NCBI GenBank assembly: GCA_016801885.1 | Contig: CM028898.1 | Coordinates: 1,612,001-1,676,000 of the forward strand | Direction: 5' to 3' | Length of the DNA: 64,000 nt | Source of the DNA: Toxotes chatareus | Taxonomy: Eukaryota > Chordata > Actinopteri > Toxotidae | Shown: positions 58,216 to 64,000 of the stretch, one piece after another | How positions within the stretch are numbered: the first letter of the stretch is position 1 | Layout: each line of letters starts with the position of its first letter | Made by a program: the position numbers and the translations under genes | The notes under the pieces: model-generated | What the model was told of the DNA's origin: nothing | Databases searched by the model: none | Seen by the model: the letters and a program-made list of their open reading frames with translations, nothing else

Positions 58216-60140
58216 AAAAAAAAAAAAAAAAAACAGAAAACACAAACATTTCCCCAAGACTTGAGCCAGCTCCAGATGATACAGTGCGTCAGATGGTTGT
58301 CTAGTCTGATGTTGCCGTCTCTTAGTGTTTGCCCACTTGTATCTTCCGACATCTATTTCAGGCAAGTAAAGCCAGCTTTTTGTAGCCTGGCAGACAGCTG
58401 GATCCCTCCATGCCTCTCTGGTGAAGGAGAAACACATGTAGTGGTTAAATAAGCATGGCTAAACCTCACACACCAGCAGTGAGACACAGAGACCCAAGCC
58501 TGAACCCTGCAAAATGAATGTAAATGGTAACTGAAACGTACAAGCATGCAATTGAGATGTTTGTATCACTTCGCCTGCATTAGGGCTGGCTGGCACAGGA
58601 ACCGGGAAATGATTCGTGCTTCTCAGCAAGTCTATTATCCGCGGTGAGGCCAAAGTAGATGGGGTGTTGCAGCTGGCGCAACAAAATGAGATTTATCTCT
58701 TTGGAATAGAAAAAGACAGTCATTTTCCTTCCACTTGCTTCAGTTAGTGGGGGAAGGGGGGTGTGTGTGGAAGGAGTGAATTACCTTGCGTGGAGTTACA
58801 GGATAGAATGGAAAAGAAGTGAAAAGAGAAGCACACCAGGGAAATTAGTTTCTCCTAATTGTGGGTTGGACAATTTAATCCTGTGAGTCATAAAAAGAGC
58901 CCTGGAGAACTGGTGAGGAGAGAGAATATTTTTATTGACTAAAGCCATCTGATATCTGAGTAAATTAAACTGGACAAATACACACAAACTGCTGTTGGAG
59001 AGCTTATTGGTGATTGCTTGATACAGACAGATTGAATTGAAATAATTGGGGACTCAAGCCTACAGGTGCTGCTGTCTAGAATATGAGAGATATTCATTTT
59101 GAGGGAAACCTCTAAGTCGAGTCATTACGGGGACATCCGCAGAACAAATACTCTCACATGTTTAATAATAATCTGTCAACATTTCTGCTTCGTTCTAATG
59201 TTGACTGATCATTTTTAGGTACAAGCCCACTGGGTTTTTATCCAAGCAGATAAACCTTAATGCATGTGATCATTATTTAGTTACTCTCTACCCTTGTTAC
59301 AGGGTGTAGCCGAGCCACATGGCACATCCAAAATATGTGCAGAGTGAAGTGGTCATCAGAGAGTGTTCTGTGTGATAGTGTGCTCTTATGAGTTGACGGC
59401 CTCCATCCAAAGTCTGGTTGCTGGACGGGGCTGTTAAAAAGTGGCAGTGCCAGAGCTGGGGAAAGCCAGAGCACGGGCTCACAGGCGCTGAGCAGATGGT
59501 TTCTCTATGAGCTGAATATGTGTGCACTGTACACAGCGTCTATCCTCAGGCATCTTCATATGATTTCATCACAGTGGGGGCAGAAATGACAACAGGCCCT
59601 ACAAAAGGCAGGTGTTTTGGATCAAGCTTACATTAGTAGGGAGTAATTACTGTAGTTCACCGTCATTCCTGGAGTCAGACTTTAAAAAATAGAAACTCCC
59701 ACACAGGTACAACCACCTTTTCTCTAGCATTTCATTCAGCATTAGGCAATACACACACTCACATTTTATTTCTGTCCTTTGTTTCAGTTATTATGAGCAG
59801 CACAAGCTGTCCACATGGTTTCTGCATTGATCTGTTATGGCAAGAAATTTTGGACAGCACTCAGACAGCCTTTCCAGTTTCAACAAAATAAAGTTTTCAG
59901 CCAACAGCAGGACTTAAAAAGTGTGGTCTTATCATGAATGATGACTCTGAGATGTCAGTGTATATTTCTTGATGACTAAAGTACATGTCTTAACTCCCTT
60001 GGTTTCATACTGTCGTAGTAGTTTCGCTGACATGGGTTCATATGGGCTGGCAAGCTGTGATTTACAGTGTTGCAGGGGGCATTTAAGCGTAACTGCAATA
60101 CTGTGCTTTTAGTGGCTAAATCACAAAAATCACTTTGAAA
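58216..60140. other. Non-coding, no gene seen
   Basis: A run at 58216-58233. Frames of 60-120 codons between 58230 and 58650 on the minus strand show no domain. The rest holds nothing recognisable. Confidence 0.5.
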
Positions 60141-60437
60141 AATTGTGGCAAGGCACCAGATCAAGGCATAAAACCATTTCTAAAGTTTTGAGTGTTTCCA
60201 GGAGCACAGTGGCCTCTATAATTGTGAAATGGAAGAAGTTTGGAACCACCAGGTCTCTTCATAGAATCAGCCATCTCCTGTCAAACTGAATAACTGGACA
60301 AGAAAGGCCTCGGTCACAGGGAGGTGACCAAGACCAGAGCGGTCACTCTAAACAGAGCTTCACAAGTCCTCTGCAGTGATGGGATCCCACAGTTATACTG
60401 CTGGGTGTCTGAATTCTCACTTCTGCAAATGTACTGG
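60141..60437 (+). mobile_element. Tc1/mariner remnant, N-terminal coding part
   Basis: Begins in the DNA-binding domain: one frame gives STVASIIVKWKKFGTTR (about 60200-60250), the second helix-turn-helix of Tc1 transposases. It then changes frame to REVTK (about 60321) and continues to a block before the catalytic domain. Stops and frameshifts are present; the catalytic half is absent. Same family as 8371 and 53612. Confidence 0.85.
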
Positions 60438-62462
60438 TAGCTAAGGGTTCAGGCAACAGGAAGATCTTCGGTCATATTGTATAAATCCACAAATCCAATC
60501 ATTCACCTCCATTTATTTTGGGATGGGAATAAAGTTTGTGGCAGGGAGAAAAAGATGGGACAAAAGTTCAACTTAAGCTAATTTTATTAACACAAAGCTG
60601 TAGTGTGGTTGTGTTTACTAGATGACTTAGAGCGCAGGTGAGTCCCCTGTGAAGTGCATCATGTTTGCTGGGGATCAGCTGTTAGAGGAAATGAAGGAAC
60701 TCGAATCCTTCTCACCCTGTGTACACGTGGCCAGTCAATGTTGATCCTTACAACTTCCAACATCAGTGGCCAAGTCATTTAATTAGATTTGTCCCAAACT
60801 AACACCACCACCGTCATCCTCCATGTCCTCGCCGTCTCCTGCATCGATATTCAGTGACTGACGTAAACAAAGCCAGTTTCAGATTCAAAGATAGCGTGGG
60901 CTGCTTTGCAGGCTGAGACGACGTGCAAACATCTAAATGTCTGTACCTCAGAGATGCATTTCAGAAACAACAGGGGTTGATGACACGGCGTGCCTCACAA
61001 CAGTTTATATGCTGAGACAAAATGGGTTTTCTAGAGACGATAAAGAAACTATGTTTCCTCCTACAGTGATAGATTGATTATTTATGAGAACAGCAGTATA
61101 TTCTCTAATGCTTTCTGTCAAACTTTGCGAGCTTGTTGGAGTCTCTGGATTTTCACCTCCTACTTTGTATTTGTGTTTACTGTTAGCCGTGCCCTCCTAG
61201 GGGACTCCCACAAAAGAAGAGTTTGAGTTTGTTTTTTGTTTTTCTTTCATGCCAGCGTCAGCAGTGTCTCTCAGCTAATTAAAAATCATCCTTGGCCTCC
61301 CCTTCACCTGCTCACAGGTAGCCTGAGCTAGAGCTCCTCACAGCTGCAGATACCTGAGTCTGTAGCTTTAACCCAGATTTAAAAAAAAAAAAAAAAAACA
61401 CTTTGCAGGACAAGAGACTATTAGCACAATTCTACACAACACAAAATAGTTTTTTGTTGCATAATTATTTGTTGCCACACACAAAAAAAGAATGTATTTG
61501 ACTTCAAAATACATTTCAGAAAGGGAAAAACAAAACAAGATAAAAAATCTGAACAGCCTTTTTCGTTATTTTTTTTTCACACTTCTAAGAATAAGGATCA
61601 ACAGAATGGATCTTACATCACTGGAACACTGACATTTTCTTCTGTCAGATCATACACAGATATTTGCCTTGTGTTTTAAACCTGCAGGCATACAAACTAA
61701 AAAAATCTTAATTTCTTGCTTTTTTTTAAAAATAGAAACCACTCTACAACATGTTCACTGCCACTGCATGCAAAATAAGGTCACACAACCTAGATGACAG
61801 CATTGTTGGTTTGTCCCTGTCTTATGATATGACCCACAAGAGTGTGCCTACAGTGGTAGGAGATAAGCCACAGAAAAAGAAATACTAACCATGATGCGAC
61901 AGGGCTATGAGAACGTTTTGGTCAGGTTTAGTTTAAAACAAACACACACAAAAAAACCTGGTTAGGTTTAGGGAAAGATCATGGTTCGGGTTAAAATACG
62001 TACTCCAAACTTCACTCAGTCAGCTGCTTTGCAGGACATATGGTGATCAATTTCCATTCCATCCTGTTACTATATAACACATCCTATAGAGGTATACAGG
62101 TCCAGCACCACTCTCCTCCAGAACCTGCATGGACCTGCTTTTCTCTTTCTGCGGGGGCAGAGGAGAGATTTCTGCAGCCAGTGTAGCCCTAGGTGTGCTT
62201 TCAGGGGGGCTTCAGGCTCAGCCTTTGAAGCAAACTGTGAGGGCCTGACCACTGCAGCCTTCTGGATGTGTGTGTGTGTCTAAGTGACCCACGTGTACCA
62301 AAGCAGACAAAACTGTCCTTTGCAAATTTTATTTTTCAATAACTTTGCAATGGTTATGCTTTTTTCTATGATATATGCCAAAAAATGTGTTTTTTAAGAA
62401 AATTTTATATTTCTAACACAAATCCCATATTACTCTATTTTTTACACACTTTAACCTAAATT
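60438..62462. other. Non-coding, no gene seen
   Basis: An A run at 61380-61398 and short T/A runs. 62090-62250 is GC-richer with no clear exon. AT content climbs sharply after 62310. Confidence 0.5.
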
Positions 62463-62824
62463 GTTACACTGGTCCTGATAAGGGACAAAACTGTCTTCTT
62501 AAAAAATATATAATAAAAATATCATAAAAATCATATATATTAATATTTTTTATAATTTTTTACATTTTTTAATCAACTTCAGTTCTCATCATAAATAGAA
62601 AATATTTAATTATTTTCAAATTTTTACCCTTCATATGCCAATGTTTATGATGGCATCACAATATTTTCTTAAAAAACACACAAAAATTGAAATATTTTCA
62701 TTATTCTCAGTGCAAAGTGGATTTTTTCTTGGCTGGGTTATTACAGTCTTGGATATGTCAATGATTAGGAACAACATTGTTTCTGATGGATTTTTGTTTT
62801 TTGTAGTCTCAGATTTTTAAAAAA
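62463..62824. repeat. Tandem duplication, unit A (362 bp)
   Basis: Begins GTTACACTGGTCCTGATAAG and ends just before the same phrase recurs at 62825. Very AT-rich. Shared landmarks with unit B include AAGGGACAAAA, CTTCAGT, TATGCCAATGTTTATGATGG, ATTGAAATATTTTCA and TTATTACAGTCTTGGATATG. Confidence 0.9.
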
Positions 62825-63173
62825 GTTACACTGTCCTGATAAGGGACAAAAGTGTCCTCTTCAAAAAGGTCATAAAAATCATATATATTAATATTTTTTT
62901 ATACTTTTTTAACATAAATATTTTAATCAACTTCAGTCCTGATCATAAATAGCAAATATTTAATTATTTTCAGAATTTTAACCCTTTATATGCCAGTGTT
63001 TATGATGGCATCACATTTTTTTCATAAAAAAAACACACAAAAATTGAAATATTTTCAATATTCTCAATGCAAAGTGGATTTTCTTGGGGGGTTATTACAG
63101 TCTTGGATATGTCAGTGATTAGCAACAACATTGATTTTGATGGATAATTATTTTTTGTGTTATGTATGATTTA
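62825..63173. repeat. Tandem duplication, unit B (about 349 bp)
   Basis: Second unit in direct orientation, starting GTTACACTGTCCTGATAAGG. It differs from unit A by scattered substitutions and a few short length changes in A/T runs. Confidence 0.9.
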
Positions 63174-63482
63174 AAAAACAACCCCCATTAAAACCCATTA
63201 TAAATGCAATTTTGAGCTTTGGCTTTTCCCCCATTCACTCTGATTCCTAAGTCTGTGGAATAAAAGGATAAAAGGTATTGTTCAAAAGTCCCCAATTACA
63301 CACACATTCAGGCCAATGCAGAGATCACAACTCTTTTGTCCCCATGACCTAATAACATCACCTCTGCATCATAACAAACTCTGCATCAAATAAACAAACC
63401 AGTCTCAGTAGGTACCCAGGGACCTCCAAATCCCCCCAAAAGGTGACTGTGCATGCAGTGCACTTGTCAATGAAATCTTTAG
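63174..63482. other. Non-coding spacer between repeat units
   Basis: No similarity to units A/B apart from a short TTTTGTCCCC at about 63334. No gene. Confidence 0.5.
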
Positions 63483-63561
63483 ATCAACATCACTCCTGAT
63501 CATAAATACCAAATATTTTCATTATTTTCAGAATTTTAACCCTTTATATGCCAGCGTTGAC
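63483..63561. repeat. Third, partial copy of the tandem unit
   Basis: CTGATCATAAATACCAAATA, ATTTTCAGAATTTTAACCCT and TTATATGCCAGCGTTGA match the middle of units A and B. Only about 80 bases are present. Confidence 0.85.
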
Positions 63562-63659
63562 AGTTTCAGAGCATGAAATCAGCTGTATTCAACTCTGCCT
63601 GTGTGTGTGTGCATGTGAGTTCAGTTCACTCCTATGCACAAGAACTGCAGTACATACCT

Positions 63660-63850
63660 GCCCCTAGGGGGGGCAATGTAGAGGTGGGTAGGTAGGTGTG
63701 TGTGTGTGTGTGTGTGTGTGATTGTTATTGTCTGTGTTTCTGTGTCGGCCCTGCGATTGACTGGCGACCACTCCAGGGTATACCATGCCTCTCCCCGCCT
63801 TGCCCTTGGGGGCACTGTAGAGTAGGTGTGTGTGTGTGTGTGTGTTTAAT
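63660..63850. repeat. Local duplication around GT microsatellites
   Basis: GGGGGCAATGTAGAGGTGGG plus a GT repeat (63696-63720) is echoed by GGGGGCACTGTAGAGTAGG plus a second GT repeat (63825-63845). Between them CCCTGCGATTGACTGGCGAC and CCAGGGTATACCATGCCTCT (63748-63792) belong to a widespread fish dispersed repeat. Confidence 0.7.
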
Positions 63851-63983
63851 TGAAGTGATTTTTGTGATTGGGAATTTTTTTTATCTTACCTGATTTTTTA
63901 CAGCAGTGTAGAACCACTGGAAAGGGTGGACCCTATAAATATAAAAAAAAAATGGTGGGCCTCCTGAGGGGCAAAACAAGAAT

Positions 63984-64000
63984 GTGTGTGTGTGTGTGTG
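63984..64000. repeat. GT microsatellite at window end
   Basis: A GT repeat that runs into the window boundary, so its length is unknown. Confidence 0.95.

Noticed and set aside
1..64000. tRNA, rRNA, CRISPR arrays, operons or phage genes
   Set aside because: No cloverleaf with A/B boxes, rRNA-like block, regular spacer array or prokaryotic gene order was seen.

Overview
This window looks like vertebrate nuclear DNA, most likely from a ray-finned (probably percomorph) fish. It is AT-rich and has no long open reading frames. It carries many CA/GT microsatellites and a mixed load of decayed transposable elements typical of teleosts: Tc1/mariner, hAT, PIF/Harbinger, non-LTR LINEs and LTR retrotransposons. 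There is no sign of bacterial gene organisation. Teleost origin is inferred from remembered repeat families, not from a database search.

Region by region. 1-3.5 kb: non-coding DNA, then three small candidate exons on the minus strand (3392-3492, 3068-3117, 2482-2581). Their reading phases fit together and end in a stop codon, so they may be the 3' end of an unidentified gene. 3.7-7.2 kb: an LTR-like fragment, a perfect hairpin, and a CpG-rich LTR-like block with a minus-strand TATA run. 8.4-11.8 kb: an internally deleted Tc1 remnant, a CTCF-like site, a LINE tail, a GC-rich patch and a broken Harbinger transposase. 15-22 kb: a truncated hAT MITE, several dispersed repeats and a minus-strand Tc1 pseudogene. 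22-34 kb: a GAA repeat, an unexplained minus-strand ORF that may be an exon, two more Tc1 remnants and a LINE reverse transcriptase fragment with a CA microsatellite inside its catalytic motif.

33.1-39.8 kb: two solo LTRs of one family in the same orientation, each flanked by its own perfect 5-bp target duplication. A LINE tail and inverted copies of a dispersed repeat lie between them. 39.8-48.8 kb: long, mostly featureless non-coding DNA. 48.8-55.5 kb: a Tc1 3' half, a minus-strand LINE reverse transcriptase pseudogene next to a third fragment of the same LTR family, weak exon candidates at 52.1 and 53.2 kb, a Tc1 5' end and a dispersed repeat. 57-60.5 kb: a complete hAT MITE with a perfect 8-bp target duplication, a mariner-like remnant and a Tc1 5' half. 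62.4-64 kb: an AT-rich tandem duplication of about 360 bp per unit, then GT microsatellites.

No intact gene, RNA gene, CRISPR array or operon can be supported. The best-supported content is the record of transposition. The candidate exons rest only on splice-site consensus, phase agreement and open frame, and need transcript evidence. I found no convincing new biological system. The most unusual items are the microsatellite inside the LINE FADD motif, the paired solo LTRs, the tandem duplication near the right end and the unexplained ORFs.
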